Below, one piece after another: positions 55,345 through 64,000 of a DNA stretch of 64,000 bases. A program made the position numbers and the translations under genes. The DNA is from Cohnella abietis (GTDB taxonomy: Bacteria > Bacillota > Bacilli > Paenibacillales > Paenibacillaceae). Within the stretch, counting starts at the first letter, position 1, and the number at the start of each line of letters is the position of its first letter. The notes beneath the pieces were generated by a model. The model did no database searches and was not told the origin of the DNA. It was given only the letters and a program-made list of their open reading frames with translations. The stretch is from NCBI RefSeq assembly GCF_004295585.1, contig NZ_AP019400.1, positions 5,673,501 to 5,737,500 on the forward strand, read 5' to 3'.

Positions 55345-55792
55345 CAAAATGAATAAACTCCTGCTAAAAAACAGCCCTTCAACCCGCATTCCACCGTTGC
55401 CCTCATAAATAAACTCTTGCTACAAAACACTCATTCTCCCAATTTTTTACCCAACTTTTTCTATCACAACTTTATTAAAATCTGAATAATATCTTGATAT
55501 AAATACAGGGGAAAAGCAGTCAAAAGACAGAGAATTCAAAGGAGAATCGGGGTAATGTGAGAGCTAAAAAATCAAGAGAACGAGCAGATATAAACGAGTA
55601 GGAAAAAAATCGATAAGAGATACGGGGAGAGATCTGAGACGACCTTCTGAAGCAGGGGGAAAAATCCGGGGGAATCCTGAAAAATGTATATGTGGATTGG
55701 GATTGGAGGACTTTTATAAGCGAGAGGAAAAGTCGGAGAAAAGGATTGGGAGAGCATTTGTGTGACGTGAAGAAGGATCCTGGAGAAAAGAA
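55345..55792. other. Intergenic, purine-rich, no gene seen
   Basis: About 450 bases, from 55490 onwards strongly purine-rich on the plus strand. An open frame on the minus strand (to 55894) has low-complexity Phe/Ser/Pro composition and no ribosome site; I do not accept it as a gene. Confidence 0.5.
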
Positions 55793-55837
55793 AAGCCGAA
55801 CGAAATTCAGGGGAAATGCCTGAATTTCGTTCGGCTT
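55793..55837 (-). terminator. Strong hairpin beyond the rlmD gene
   Basis: A perfect 19-bp inverted repeat (55793-55811 / 55819-55837, core AAGCCGAACGAAATTCAGG) with a 7-nt loop. On the minus strand TTTTCTTTTC follows. It lies about 120 nt beyond the rlmD-like stop. Confidence 0.8.
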
Positions 55838-55959
55838 GAGCATAACACTTGTAGGAGGGTTGAAGAAATAAAATGGTGTGTCATTTGCATCCATTCCCCG
55901 CTGTTATCACATCTTTATTCGATTTTTAGCACGGGTTTATTACGAATATCACGGGTATA

Positions 55960-57498
55960 TTAGGGGGTTACATCTATTCGTTGCATTCCTACCACACACT
56001 CCACATGTGCCGTATGAGGGAACATATCCACTGGCTGAACCTCGACGGTTCGATAGCCCCCATCCTCGAGTAGCCTCAAATCTCTCGCTAGTGTCGACGG
56101 GTTACACGACACATAAACGATACGTTTGGGCTGAAGCTCCAGCATGGAGGTTATTAATGCGATATCACAGCCCTTGCGCGGGGGATCGACGACGATGACG
56201 TCGGGGGTAATTCCTTGTGCTTGCCATCTAGGCATCACAACCTCAGCTTCACCCACAGCGAATTCCACATTAGGGATACTGTTCACTCGTGCGTTCCGAC
56301 GTGCATCCTCGATGGCTTCTGGGATAATCTCAACGCCATATACTCGAGCAGCGTGCCTCGCAAGGAATAATGAAATCGTCCCTGCTCCGCAGTAAGCGTC
56401 AATCACTGTCTCTTCTCCGGTCAATGCGGCATACTCCACCGCTTTACGGTACAGCTGCTCTGTCTGGTCCGGGTTCACTTGGAAAAAGGAACGCGGAGAA
56501 ATCGCAAACTGGATGCCGTCAATCTCATCATAGATAACGTCTTCTCCCCACAGCACCTTCGTCTCTTCTCCGAAGACGACGGGTGTTGCAGCGGTATTCA
56601 CGTTCTGGCATATGCTCACGACACCTGATACCTTTTCCCTAATCAGGGCAACGAGCTCAAGAGCGTGAGGGATATCGCGTCCGTTCGTGACTAGAACAAC
56701 CATGCGTTGCCCAGTTGTCTTCGCATGACGAACGACGACATGACGAAGCAGACCTCGGCCTGTAGCACGATTGTAGGCACTTATATCTAACAGTCTTGCC
56801 GCTTGCTTCACCGCACGGACGGTTTCTTCGTTCTCTTCCTGCTGGATAAGACAAGCGTCCATCTCCACGATATCGTTGCTACCTTGCTCATAGAATCCAC
56901 CGATTAGCCGTCCAGCAGACATCCCAAGTGGCACCTGAGCTTTATTGCGATAACGCCATGGCTCACTCATCCCTATTGTTGAATGAACGAGAACAGACGA
57001 ACGAGAGGAAGCAGCGCCTTCTTTATTTTGCAAATCAGGTTCCCCAGCAACAGAGAGCTTCCCGATTCTCACTAAATTGTCCACCACATGCTGTCTCTTC
57101 CAGCGAAGCTGCTCCATGTAATCCAAGTGCTGCAGCTGGCATCCGCCGCAAGTGTCATAGATGGGACAAGGAGCACTGCGTCGTCCTGCACTGGGTACGA
57201 GCACTTCCGTCATCCGAGCTCGTCCGAACGACTTGCCGATGCTCATGACTTCCGCTCGCACCTTCTCCTCTGGAAGCGCGCCACGAATAAAAAGGGTATA
57301 GCCCTCAATCCGGCCTACCCCTTCTCCATCATGCGTCAATCCTATAATATCGCATGTAACCTGCTGTCCCGCAGCAACAGGAACTCCAACAATATTAGCT
57401 GGAGCCCTGTTACCCGTTGTTCTTCTTTGCCCAGTTGGGCTTTTATGAGACGAATGCGTATGACTGCTCCTGCTGCCCTTGCCTTTCCATCCACTCAT
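55960..57498 (-). CDS. rlmD: 23S rRNA (uracil-C5)-methyltransferase, RlmD/RlmCD family
   Basis: A 512-aa SAM-dependent RNA methyltransferase. A basic N-terminal extension of about 45 residues (Ser/Gly/Arg/His-rich) precedes a TRAM domain (about 50-105, DIIGLTHDGEGVGRI). The 4Fe-4S cysteines are in CPIYDTCGGCQLQH. SAM and catalytic motifs: VIDAYCGAGTISLFLA, VVVDPPRKGCD, and the nucleophile Cys in YVSCNPSTLARD. It methylates uridines of 23S rRNA such as U1939 and/or U747 (E. coli numbering); which one cannot be told. The ATG overlaps the dgkB stop (ATGA), so the two are coupled. Confidence 0.93.
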   Translation of the reverse strand: MSGWKGKGSRSSHTHSSHKSPTGQRRTTGNRAPANIVGVPVAAGQQVTCDIIGLTHDGEGVGRIEGYTLFIRGALPEEKVRAEVMSIGKSFGRARMTEVLVPSAGRRSAPCPIYDTCGGCQLQHLDYMEQLRWKRQHVVDNLVRIGKLSVAGEPDLQNKEGAASSRSSVLVHSTIGMSEPWRYRNKAQVPLGMSAGRLIGGFYEQGSNDIVEMDACLIQQEENEETVRAVKQAARLLDISAYNRATGRGLLRHVVVRHAKTTGQRMVVLVTNGRDIPHALELVALIREKVSGVVSICQNVNTAATPVVFGEETKVLWGEDVIYDEIDGIQFAISPRSFFQVNPDQTEQLYRKAVEYAALTGEETVIDAYCGAGTISLFLARHAARVYGVEIIPEAIEDARRNARVNSIPNVEFAVGEAEVVMPRWQAQGITPDVIVVDPPRKGCDIALITSMLELQPKRIVYVSCNPSTLARDLRLLEDGGYRTVEVQPVDMFPHTAHVECVVGMQRIDVTP

Positions 57499-58442
57499 AG
57501 CTGCAATGCCCGCCCTGCTCCGTTTTTCCGATAAGAAGAAATACCGAGCTCATCCACGATAACGTTAATATGCGCAGGCAGTAGCTGAAAGGTACAGGGC
57601 AGCGTACCCCCGAACTCTCCGTCCACATTAAGCTGCACACGATGATCTGATTCCACAACTACCTTATTCGTCTGAAAATGAAGAAAATGGGAATCGTTTA
57701 GAACAGGCTCTCCGCGCATGACTAATGTTGCGATACGAAGAAATTCTGCTATATTACATTTACGCAAAGCAAGTACATCGAATACGCCATCGCTCGTGCT
57801 TGCATCTGGGGCGAGACGATCGAATCCCCCTACAGAGTTGCTGTTGGCTATTAAGAAGAGCATAAACTCCTCGTCATAATCGCCAATCCCCTCGGCTGAT
57901 ATCCGCATTCGAGTAGGATGAAGACGCGTAATTTTCTCCAAGCCCTTCATATAATAGGCAAGTTGGCCAACCATCGTCTTCAGCTTGCTAGGTACATCAT
58001 AAGACAGCTCTGTCAATGAGCCGCCACCTGAAATATTAATGAAATAACGATCATTCGCCTTCCCCACGTCCACTGGAGTCGTATGACGACGAGTCAACAA
58101 ATCGCACGCATGCTCCCACTTACGAGGAATGCCGTGCGCCCGTGCGAAATCATTAGTCGTTCCTAACGGCAAAATACCTAGCGATGGCCTGCGCTCATGG
58201 TCTGACATCCCATTAACGACTTCATTAAGGGTACCATCTCCGCCAGCTGCAATAATCATGTCGAAGCCGCGTTCCACCGCGTCTGATGCAGCTTTAATGG
58301 CATCCCCTTTAGCTTCTGTAGCATGACAGGATGTTTCTATGCCGCCTCGTTCAAGGCGCTGTAAAATTGCTGCTAGCTTGCGTTTGACTTCCTCCCGGCC
58401 AGAAGTCGGATTATATATTAACCGGGCTCGAATCGTATCCAA
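57495..58442 (-). CDS. dgkB: Diacylglycerol kinase (DgkB family)
   Basis: A 315-aa soluble lipid kinase. The N-terminal DAGK catalytic domain shows YNPTSGREEVKRKL, the nucleotide loop IIAAGGDGTLNEVVNG and GILPLGTTNDFARA; the C-terminal beta domain ends with QLNVDGEFGGTLPC and HINVIV. It returns diacylglycerol, released by lipoteichoic acid synthesis, to phosphatidic acid at the membrane. Coupled to rlmD by a 4-bp overlap, an arrangement common in Bacillales. Confidence 0.93.
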   Translation of the reverse strand: MDTIRARLIYNPTSGREEVKRKLAAILQRLERGGIETSCHATEAKGDAIKAASDAVERGFDMIIAAGGDGTLNEVVNGMSDHERRPSLGILPLGTTNDFARAHGIPRKWEHACDLLTRRHTTPVDVGKANDRYFINISGGGSLTELSYDVPSKLKTMVGQLAYYMKGLEKITRLHPTRMRISAEGIGDYDEEFMLFLIANSNSVGGFDRLAPDASTSDGVFDVLALRKCNIAEFLRIATLVMRGEPVLNDSHFLHFQTNKVVVESDHRVQLNVDGEFGGTLPCTFQLLPAHINVIVDELGISSYRKNGAGRALQL

Positions 58443-58498
58443 CAGGATCCCCTCTTCATCTCACGTTCAATCGCTAATCATTATTTACTTTTATTTTA

Positions 58499-59341
58499 TC
58501 ACTTTTGTAAATTCTCTGCCCACTCTCGAGCGCGCCGAACGATCCAGCTGCTTACTTCGGGATGGGGCATTAACGCTCGACCCTCATAACGGTAAGCTTG
58601 CGAAGGCATTGATTTCTCCAAGCGACGTGGTACAGCCTCTTTCGTGAAATAACCTTCGCTTAGGAATAAAGGCAGAATCAAAATATCATTATGAGTATTG
58701 TTAATTCTTAGCTGTTTCAAGCGCTCTGGAACCTGATTCGGTAGCAATAATGCAGTTGAACAAGTATGATAGCCGCCTAATTCCGTCAATCGCTTAGCAA
58801 TAGCAGCAAGACCCTGTTCCCATGCTTCCTGGAACCCCGCCTCTTGACTACCGTGCCCGACAAGTAAAATACTTTCTTGAGAAGGATCATGAGACATTTC
58901 TCTTAATCTATCCAGAACAATGCTTACGAGCTCCGAATCGTCATCCATCGGCTTACCATAGCTGAGACTAAGTCCCGTTGAAATCTGTAGCTTCTCCAAA
59001 TCCGTCTCAAGCTTCGGCTCCGGATAGGCACCAAGCGCCCAACCAATCTCATCAACATGAGTGCTACCTGAGGATATGAACAGTGGAAGTGCAAGCACAT
59101 GAGTAATTCCTGCAGCCTCTAGCCTATCAATCCCGTCTTGAATGAGTCGCCCCTCCACCAATTCAAGGAATGCGGCCTCTATGTGTAGTTCATCACCTAA
59201 TAAGACACGAGCAGCCTCAACCGCCTCGTCCACGAGAGCGACCCAGCCGGCTTCTCGCGACCCATGGCTAATAACCAGTAAGCCTGGCTTCATGAAAGAG
59301 CTTGCCCCTTTCTTTCCTGACTGTTCCATCTTCTTATTCAT
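58499..59341 (-). CDS. Sirohydrochlorin chelatase-like protein (CbiX/SirB)
   Basis: A 264-280 aa two-domain CbiX-type chelatase. Each half opens with a metal-binding His motif: LLVISHGSREAGW and LLVGHGSQEAGF. LALPLFISSGSTHVDEI and ILPLFLSEGYFTKEAVP supply the second His sites. The enzyme inserts Fe or Co into sirohydrochlorin for siroheme or cobalamin. The start is unclear: ATG 59341 lacks a ribosome site, while ATG 59293 (MKPGLLVISHG) has GGGG 11 nt upstream and fits homologues better. No other tetrapyrrole gene is near. It lies 56 nt before dgkB. Confidence 0.85.
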   Translation of the reverse strand: MNKKMEQSGKKGASSFMKPGLLVISHGSREAGWVALVDEAVEAARVLLGDELHIEAAFLELVEGRLIQDGIDRLEAAGITHVLALPLFISSGSTHVDEIGWALGAYPEPKLETDLEKLQISTGLSLSYGKPMDDDSELVSIVLDRLREMSHDPSQESILLVGHGSQEAGFQEAWEQGLAAIAKRLTELGGYHTCSTALLLPNQVPERLKQLRINNTHNDILILPLFLSEGYFTKEAVPRRLEKSMPSQAYRYEGRALMPHPEVSSWIVRRAREWAENLQK

Positions 59342-59411
59342 GCTAGCGAAACGTTAACACAATGTCAACGTTTGACATCATCCCGACACAAAGCAGCAAT
59401 TCAAAGATTAA

Positions 59412-59451
59412 GGCTAACCATCTCGGTCATCTAAGACCTTAATGGTTAGCC
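59412..59451 (-). terminator. Terminator behind the YerC-like gene
   Basis: GGCTAACCAT and ATGGTTAGCC form a 10-bp stem with a further GGTC/GACC pairing inside. A moderate T-rich run follows on the minus strand. Confidence 0.55.
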
Positions 59452-59499
59452 CAATCAATTGCCTATTATTAATGCATTCACGATAATTAGCAACGCGAT

Positions 59500-59823
59500 T
59501 TACTTGCTTGTCGCAGGCTTCTCGTCAGAGCCAAAACGACCTAAGCGCTCCAAGGAAAGCTTATATCCGTCATTCCCATAATTAAGGCAGCGTTTCACAC
59601 GAGAAATGGTCGCCGTGCTTGCTCCCGTCTCTGTTTCAATTTGGTTATAAGTATGTCCTTTTCCTAGCATACGGGCAACTTCAAGCCGTTGCGATAAGGA
59701 TTGAATTTCATTTACCGTACACAAGTCGTCGAAAAACACATAACATTCCTCAACATCCTTAAGAGTTAGAATAGCCTCGAATAATTGGTCTATCGATTTA
59801 TCATTCAGCTTCTTCAGTTGCAT
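59500..59823 (-). CDS. yerC: YerC/YecD-family TrpR-like regulator
   Basis: A 107-aa DNA-binding protein of the TrpR-related YerC/YecD family. The helix-turn-helix lies in VARMLGKGHTYNQIETETGA then STATISRVKRCLNYG, almost unchanged from Bacillus homologues; the N-terminal helices (DQLFEAILTLKDVEECYVFF) form the dimer. AAGGGTGTGA precedes the ATG. Target genes are not known for this organism. Confidence 0.92.
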   Translation of the reverse strand: MQLKKLNDKSIDQLFEAILTLKDVEECYVFFDDLCTVNEIQSLSQRLEVARMLGKGHTYNQIETETGASTATISRVKRCLNYGNDGYKLSLERLGRFGSDEKPATSK

Positions 59824-60050
59824 AAGCTCACACCCTTCCTATTTCCCGTACATTATGGACCGACTTGCATACAATGCCACTGGCATGCAAGCTCCAACAC
59901 ACTTTGTTTCAATTGTACTGCGTTCCTGCTAATAGTTCAAGCATCACCGTAGTCACGCATTACAGGGGTAAAATATCTCATCTTCTAGGCATGCGTCCAT
60001 GCCCGTTTCGTTGACTTCTCATAACATAATACTAAAAAGGGTGTGACTTC

Positions 60051-60473
60051 ATGGACGAACAGCATTCTTCTTCCCAGAACGGTTGGTCATCAGGCTTCTT
60101 CGGACAGGATCAATTCCCTGGCATTGAGCAAACAATCCCCAGCTCTCCCGAAGTCATTAATCCAACCGTCATCCCTGCCAAAACAGCTGTTACACCTGCC
60201 ACCAAAAGCAGTCTCCCTTTCAACATCTCCAACCTAAGCGACATCAAAGGAATTGTTGAACGCATGGGCGGAATCGAAGGGGTCATGGCTAACTTAGGCA
60301 AGTTCCAGAAATTCATGGCTACCATGCAGCAAATTGCCCCAATGATTAAGCTATTCATGGGCAATAAAGGCAAATCAGCCGACACGAACAAGGGCTTTAC
60401 CCCCCGCAAGAGAACGCCCGTGCGTCGTCGCTCAGGCAAATCACGTGCGCGGAAGCCCGCCAAACGGCGCTAA
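60051..60473 (+). CDS. Small basic protein of unknown function (YqfQ/VrrA-like?)
   Basis: A 140-aa protein. The N-terminal half is Ser/Pro/Gln-rich and probably disordered. The middle (about 60-105) is one amphipathic helical region with IKGIVERMGGIEGVMANLGK and FMATMQQIAPMIKLFMG. The last 25 residues are almost all Arg, Lys, Pro and Ser. This middle pattern resembles YqfQ/VrrA-like proteins of spore formers, but I am not certain. AAGGGTGTGA lies in front of the ATG. It faces the opposite way from its neighbours. Confidence 0.75.
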   Translation: MDEQHSSSQNGWSSGFFGQDQFPGIEQTIPSSPEVINPTVIPAKTAVTPATKSSLPFNISNLSDIKGIVERMGGIEGVMANLGKFQKFMATMQQIAPMIKLFMGNKGKSADTNKGFTPRKRTPVRRRSGKSRARKPAKRR

Positions 60474-60498
60474 ACATCCTTTGTTTAGCAAAATCTTA

Positions 60499-60537
60499 AA
60501 AGGAGCTCATCCCGCAAGCCAGCGGAATAGCTCCTTT
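60499..60537. terminator. Bidirectional terminator
   Basis: AAAGGAGCT and AGCTCCTTT form a 9-bp stem between the convergent YqfQ-like and DUF1861 genes, with A/T runs outside. Confidence 0.8.
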
Positions 60538-60542
60538 ATTGT

Positions 60543-61487
60543 TTAACCTTCATACTCTAGAAATGGATCGGGGATAACGATAACATGGGCCTCGGCATCA
60601 CTGACACCCGTATACAAAGATGCCGTTCCATCCTTATGGCGTACAAGTCCCCCGCTGAAAATAACATCCTCTAAATCAGGTCTTTTGGCTGGACCATCCG
60701 GGAACATGCTCCTTGTGGCGATAAGCTTAATTGGAGTATGCCGTTGATTCTCCGGATCAAACGCAAATACCATGGGATAGTAATGCCGAATGTTATTCTC
60801 TTCCATGCGAGCAATATGTCCGAGCACTCCTATCATACCTCCAGGCAACAAATGCGCTTCATTCGCCCCTCCCCATTCCTCGGGAAGAAACTGATTACGA
60901 AGTAAATCTGCACCGGATATGACCTCCTCGGTCATTTGTTCCAGCGTATCTATTTCCACATATCCGATCAACGCGCGAGCGCCGTCTACTTCCATCGGAC
61001 GCGTAAACACACCGATTCGGCCATCATTAAGCTCAACTAATCGGATATCCTTCATCGTTAGAGGCCCTTTGGCAAATGGCGCCAGCTCATTAACAGAATG
61101 CCCCCGATAAAACACAGTACACCATGAGGTTACATAGTGCGGGTCGTCCCCGTCAAAATAAACCTCAACACCGCCGAATACGAGCTCGTCACCTATAAAG
61201 GTGAAGAAAGGATCCTGCAAAGCGAATATGGGTGCACCATTTCTCGGTTTCCATTCCCCTTTACGCTCGACAAAGAACATCACTTCTGACGATTCCTTGT
61301 CCCTATCCTCTACCCGCCCAGCAATAACCAATTCCCCATTGTCCAGGAACGGAGCGCTTATATTATAAACGTCACGGGTACCCACTCCTGAGAAAACAAG
61401 CTTTTTCCCGGTAGAAAATGAGTTGATCGCAGTGAACTCCGTTAATAAATCGACGCTTGATTTGGCCTGATCTGTGTATGCAAGCAT
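60543..61487 (-). CDS. DUF1861 family protein (possible GH43/GH130-like propeller)
   Basis: A 314-aa cytoplasmic protein of the DUF1861/MTP-1 group. Blade-like repeats include YNISAPFLDNGELVIAGRVE, FFTFIGDELVFGGVEV, TMKDIRLVELNDGRIGVFTRP, WGGANEAHLLPGGMIGVLGH and LEDVIFSGGLVRHKDGTASL. The fold resembles the five-bladed propellers of glycoside phosphorylases, so a role in sugar metabolism is possible; the residues needed for catalysis cannot be checked by eye. It lies alone between convergent and same-strand neighbours. Confidence 0.8.
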   Translation of the reverse strand: MLAYTDQAKSSVDLLTEFTAINSFSTGKKLVFSGVGTRDVYNISAPFLDNGELVIAGRVEDRDKESSEVMFFVERKGEWKPRNGAPIFALQDPFFTFIGDELVFGGVEVYFDGDDPHYVTSWCTVFYRGHSVNELAPFAKGPLTMKDIRLVELNDGRIGVFTRPMEVDGARALIGYVEIDTLEQMTEEVISGADLLRNQFLPEEWGGANEAHLLPGGMIGVLGHIARMEENNIRHYYPMVFAFDPENQRHTPIKLIATRSMFPDGPAKRPDLEDVIFSGGLVRHKDGTASLYTGVSDAEAHVIVIPDPFLEYEG

Positions 61488-61598
61488 GGGTGTCCTCCAG
61501 ACTAAATAGAGATGAAACTTCCATACTCTATTGTAGTAATCTCGGGCGTTCAGGTTTGGGTGATCCCGCGCCTATTTTTCTTATTCAATGTACCCGAA

Positions 61599-62600
61599 TT
61601 AGTGGAGGAACAAACTGAGAATATAATAGATAAGTGTTGCCAACAACCCAACTACCGGTATTGTGATGACCCAAGTCATCACTATTCGTCCTGCCATGCT
61701 CCACTTCACATTTGAAAATTTCTTTGCAGATCCAACTCCTAGTATAGAGGAGGTGATCGCATGTGTTGTACTAACTGGAATTTGCGACAAGGTCGCGGTC
61801 AATATAACAGAGGCTGATGCCAAATCGGCTGAAAAACCGTTCATCGGATCGATTTTGAAAATTTTCGTACCCATTGTTTTGATAATTTTCCAACCACCGA
61901 CTGAGGTTCCAAGCGCCATAGCAATCGCTGCGGACAGCTTAACCCATAGTGGAATATCAAGTGTTGACTGAATGTCCGCTGCTACAAGCGCCATCGTAAT
62001 AATTCCCATCGCCTTCTGTGCATCATTGGTACCATGCGTGAAAGCTTGGAATGCAGCTGTAAGCACTTGCCCAGAGCGAAACACTTTATTGACTTGATGA
62101 GGACTAGAGTTCGCAAAAATACGCTTAAGTATGAACATGATACAGAAGCCCACCACAAATGCAATTATAGGGGATAGAATGAGCCATTTAATAATGGTCG
62201 TAAAGCCCGAATAATTAATGCCAGCCCAGCCTTCAGATGCTATAGCCGCTCCTGCGAGGGCTCCAATAATCGCATGTGAGGAGGACGAAGGAATTCCGTA
62301 CGCCCAAGTTATTAAATTCCAAAGAATAGCTGCGATAAGAGTCGCAATTACGACTGTAAGACCATGCTCGAGCTTGAAAGGATCTGTTATTTTACCGCCA
62401 ATTGTTTTGGCTACCCCCGTAAACATGAGGGCACCGACCAGGTTCATTACGGAAGCCAGAATGATAGCCCGGCGCGGAGTAAGAGCGCGCGTTGAAACAG
62501 ATGTCGCGATAGCATTAGCCGTATCGTGAAATCCGTTAATAAAATCAAATCCAAGCGCCAATATTACGATAATGACAACTAACCACATTGTGTAATCCAT
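61599..62600 (-). CDS. pit: Low-affinity inorganic phosphate transporter (Pit family)
   Basis: A 333-aa membrane protein with about ten helices in two inverted halves. The duplicated Pit signatures are both present: FDFINGFHDTANAIATSVSTRAL near the N terminus and AFTHGTNDAQKAMGIITMAL in the middle; PVSTTHAITSSILGVG follows. It imports metal-phosphate with protons. It lies 30 nt behind the DUF47/PhoU-like gene, the usual two-gene operon in Firmicutes. Confidence 0.93.
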   Translation of the reverse strand: MDYTMWLVVIIVILALGFDFINGFHDTANAIATSVSTRALTPRRAIILASVMNLVGALMFTGVAKTIGGKITDPFKLEHGLTVVIATLIAAILWNLITWAYGIPSSSSHAIIGALAGAAIASEGWAGINYSGFTTIIKWLILSPIIAFVVGFCIMFILKRIFANSSPHQVNKVFRSGQVLTAAFQAFTHGTNDAQKAMGIITMALVAADIQSTLDIPLWVKLSAAIAMALGTSVGGWKIIKTMGTKIFKIDPMNGFSADLASASVILTATLSQIPVSTTHAITSSILGVGSAKKFSNVKWSMAGRIVMTWVITIPVVGLLATLIYYILSLFLH

Positions 62601-62630
62601 TATATTCTATTCCGTCCCCGTTTGCGCTGA

Positions 62631-63245
62631 TCAAGAATTGCGCATGATTATGGATTGTAGTGTATTGGCGACATCCTCACATGAATCGGTCGTTTCTTCC
62701 AAGCGTTCATATATTTCTTTATGTTTAATGAGCTCGATCGGATCCTTCACATTCTGGAATAAATGCTTAATTCCTTGGCGCATTAAGTCGTCTGCTTCAT
62801 TTTCCAGCTCGTTTATTTTGACGCAATGCGGCTGGATAGCAAGGAGCTTCTTCTGCGCGAGCAAATAGATAGCTGTCTTGATTTCCTGTGCGCTACGTCG
62901 TAAGCAATCGCTGAATTTGCGAATGAATGGATCGGATTTCGTAATCTGATACATCTCAAATCGCGATGCACATGCTTCAATGCCATCCAACACATCATCC
63001 AGCTTTTTGATAAGCTCCATAATATCTTCCCGCTCAATTGGCGTAATAAACGTCTTATTGAGCTCTGTCAGAATAATATGAGTGCACTTATCTCCTTTAT
63101 GTTCGAACTCCTTCATTTCCTTGGCAAATGCTGAAACATCAGGTAAATCCTCATTGACGGCAACTGTAAAGCGCTCTACCGTTTCAAAGATGATATCAGC
63201 CATTTCCTCCAACGTCTTAAAAAAAATGTCTTTTTTACGAAACAC
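62631..63245 (-). CDS. DUF47/PhoU-like Pit accessory protein
   Basis: A 204-aa all-helical protein of the DUF47 (YkaA, PhoU-like) family. FKTLEEMADIIFETVERF, EFEHKGDKCTHIILTELNKTF and PIEREDIMELIKKLDDVLDGIE are typical; the ExxxD patterns bind metal in PhoU relatives. It is thought to gate or regulate Pit. The GTG start at 63245 has AAGAAGG 8 nt upstream; a longer frame to 63395 would run through the promoter and is rejected. Transcribed with pit. Confidence 0.9.
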   Translation of the reverse strand: MFRKKDIFFKTLEEMADIIFETVERFTVAVNEDLPDVSAFAKEMKEFEHKGDKCTHIILTELNKTFITPIEREDIMELIKKLDDVLDGIEACASRFEMYQITKSDPFIRKFSDCLRRSAQEIKTAIYLLAQKKLLAIQPHCVKINELENEADDLMRQGIKHLFQNVKDPIELIKHKEIYERLEETTDSCEDVANTLQSIIMRNS

Positions 63246-63282
63246 GGATAGCCCTTCTTTCCCATGTATGTAGCCGTTCACC

Positions 63283-63355
63283 TTACAATGCGTTAACACT
63301 AGTTTACACTGCGTTAACTTATTTATATTATCACAGGGTGGACTGGCTTTGTATA
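63283..63355 (-). promoter_or_regulatory. pit operon promoter with PhoP-box-like repeats
   Basis: Minus strand: TATACA (63355-63350), 17 nt, GATAAT (63332-63327) as a sigma-A-type promoter. Directly downstream the plus strand carries four TTAACA-like hexamers at 10-11 bp steps: TTACAA (63283), TTAACA (63293), TTTACA (63303), TTAACT (63314). PhoP boxes have this form; placed downstream of -10 they would be expected to repress. Confidence 0.5.
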
Positions 63356-63439
63356 GGTTCCCCACATTACATGTGACACTTTTTTTAAGTTTCACCTATA
63401 AGTCCTATTTGTACTCATCTTAATTCGTTTTAAAATCGG

Positions 63440-63991
63440 TCACAAACCCGCTATTTGATCACATTTTACAGTTATTCTCTCCAATTGCTTGGCAATATTT
63501 TTCAGCTGATATTCAAGAGCAATAAAATTTAATAAAGCTTTTAGCATAACTTTATTAGGCTGCTCCTCCTCATATAACTCCCGAAGCAGCGTCACAGCAT
63601 CATTAAGCTCACGTTTTCGAAAATTCGTTATCGGAAGCTCTGTAATCGTAGTGCTTAGACTCTCAAGCAAATTACTACGAAGCTCCACTAGTGATATCAT
63701 TTGGTCTTCCTTATCACATGAATGGTGCACATTCATTATCGCGTCATGTAATATCGGATTAGGTTTTTTCAGTGCCATGCTAGCCGCCATATCCTCCATT
63801 CGATCGACAATAAATTCAGCAACCTCGCGATAATGCAACGGCTTATTATCATATACAATAAAAAATATAAATTCACGGACAATCCCCTTATACATAAAGG
63901 CCAAATCCCAAATATTCGGATGAACTTCCTCGTCAAGATATTCTAATAGCCCCATTTTGCAATAAGACATCAGATTCGCTTGCGAATGCAT
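63440..63991 (-). CDS. Unknown helical protein, probably cut by the window edge
   Basis: A frame of at least 183 codons that stays open to the end of the window; no ribosome site precedes the ATGs at 63991 or 63970, so the true start probably lies beyond 64000. The sequence is mostly helical (REFIFFIVYDNKPLHYREVA, ELNDAVTLLRELYEEEQPNK, LNFIALEYQLKNIAKQLERI), without signal peptide or membrane segment. I do not recognise the family. The 195 bases between it and the DUF47 gene hold the pit promoter. Confidence 0.6.
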   Translation of the reverse strand: MHSQANLMSYCKMGLLEYLDEEVHPNIWDLAFMYKGIVREFIFFIVYDNKPLHYREVAEFIVDRMEDMAASMALKKPNPILHDAIMNVHHSCDKEDQMISLVELRSNLLESLSTTITELPITNFRKRELNDAVTLLRELYEEEQPNKVMLKALLNFIALEYQLKNIAKQLERITVKCDQIAGL

Positions 63992-64000
63992 TAGAAATTG

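Noticed and set aside
55520..55894. Open frame of 124 codons on the minus strand
   Set aside because: Phe/Ser/Pro-rich low-complexity translation of a purine-rich spacer; it crosses the 19-bp hairpin and has no ribosome site.

Overview
The window reads as chromosome of a spore-forming, low-to-mid GC Gram-positive of the Paenibacillaceae type. The signs are four large secreted proteins with SLH (S-layer homology) anchors, strong AGGAGG-type ribosome sites, frequent GTG/TTG starts, and a conserved housekeeping block at the right end (rlmD, dgkB, CbiX/SirB-like chelatase, YerC-like repressor, Pit phosphate transporter with a DUF47/PhoU-like partner). No tRNA, rRNA, CRISPR array, prophage or intact insertion sequence was seen.

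Layout. 0-11 kb: an SLH-anchored protein carrying a CehA/McbA-type PHP hydrolase domain, a HupE/UreJ-type membrane protein, a WG-repeat lipoprotein-like protein, and a decayed CapE/CapF-like sugar-nucleotide pair. 11-27.5 kb: a two-component system and two giant SLH proteins (2353 and 1483 aa) transcribed divergently from one 760-bp region. 27.8-31.4 kb: an AT-rich four-gene operon (cytidylyltransferase-like, CTP-dependent lipid kinase-like, coiled-coil protein, CDP-glycerol-transferase-like protein). 31.7-38.6 kb: gene remnants, a third active SLH protein with seven Ig-like repeats, and an SLH pseudogene. 38.8-45.2 kb: two MBOAT acyltransferase / SGNH-protein pairs. 45.3-53.9 kb: glycan assembly and export (Wzm/Wzt-type ABC transporter, methyltransferase, two GT4 glycosyltransferases, APS kinase), with decayed gmd and manC upstream. 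54-55.3 kb: a decayed FN3 surface gene with regulator remnants. 55.9-64 kb: core genes.

Main observation. A single promoter architecture (TTAAAG-N5-TTTACA-like direct repeat, then 21-22 nt, then a TATGAT-like -10) occurs five times. It precedes three SLH surface genes, one decayed surface gene, and the HK-less response regulator at 11.1 kb. Each copy lies next to an intact or truncated 3' end of the same OmpR-type response-regulator gene. I infer an ancestral cassette (histidine kinase, regulator, terminator, regulator-box promoter, surface-protein gene) that was duplicated and shuffled, so that one intact histidine kinase/regulator pair (24.6-27.5 kb) may control several interchangeable S-layer-attached proteins. 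Two truncated regulators are fused at the same point to a holin-like toxin-type small ORF, showing that one interrupted copy was itself duplicated.

The surface proteins, the O-acylation cluster and the ABC-exported glycan locus together look like a cell-envelope variation region. SLH domains normally bind pyruvylated wall polysaccharide, so changes in glycan and in surface proteins could be linked, but that is inference.
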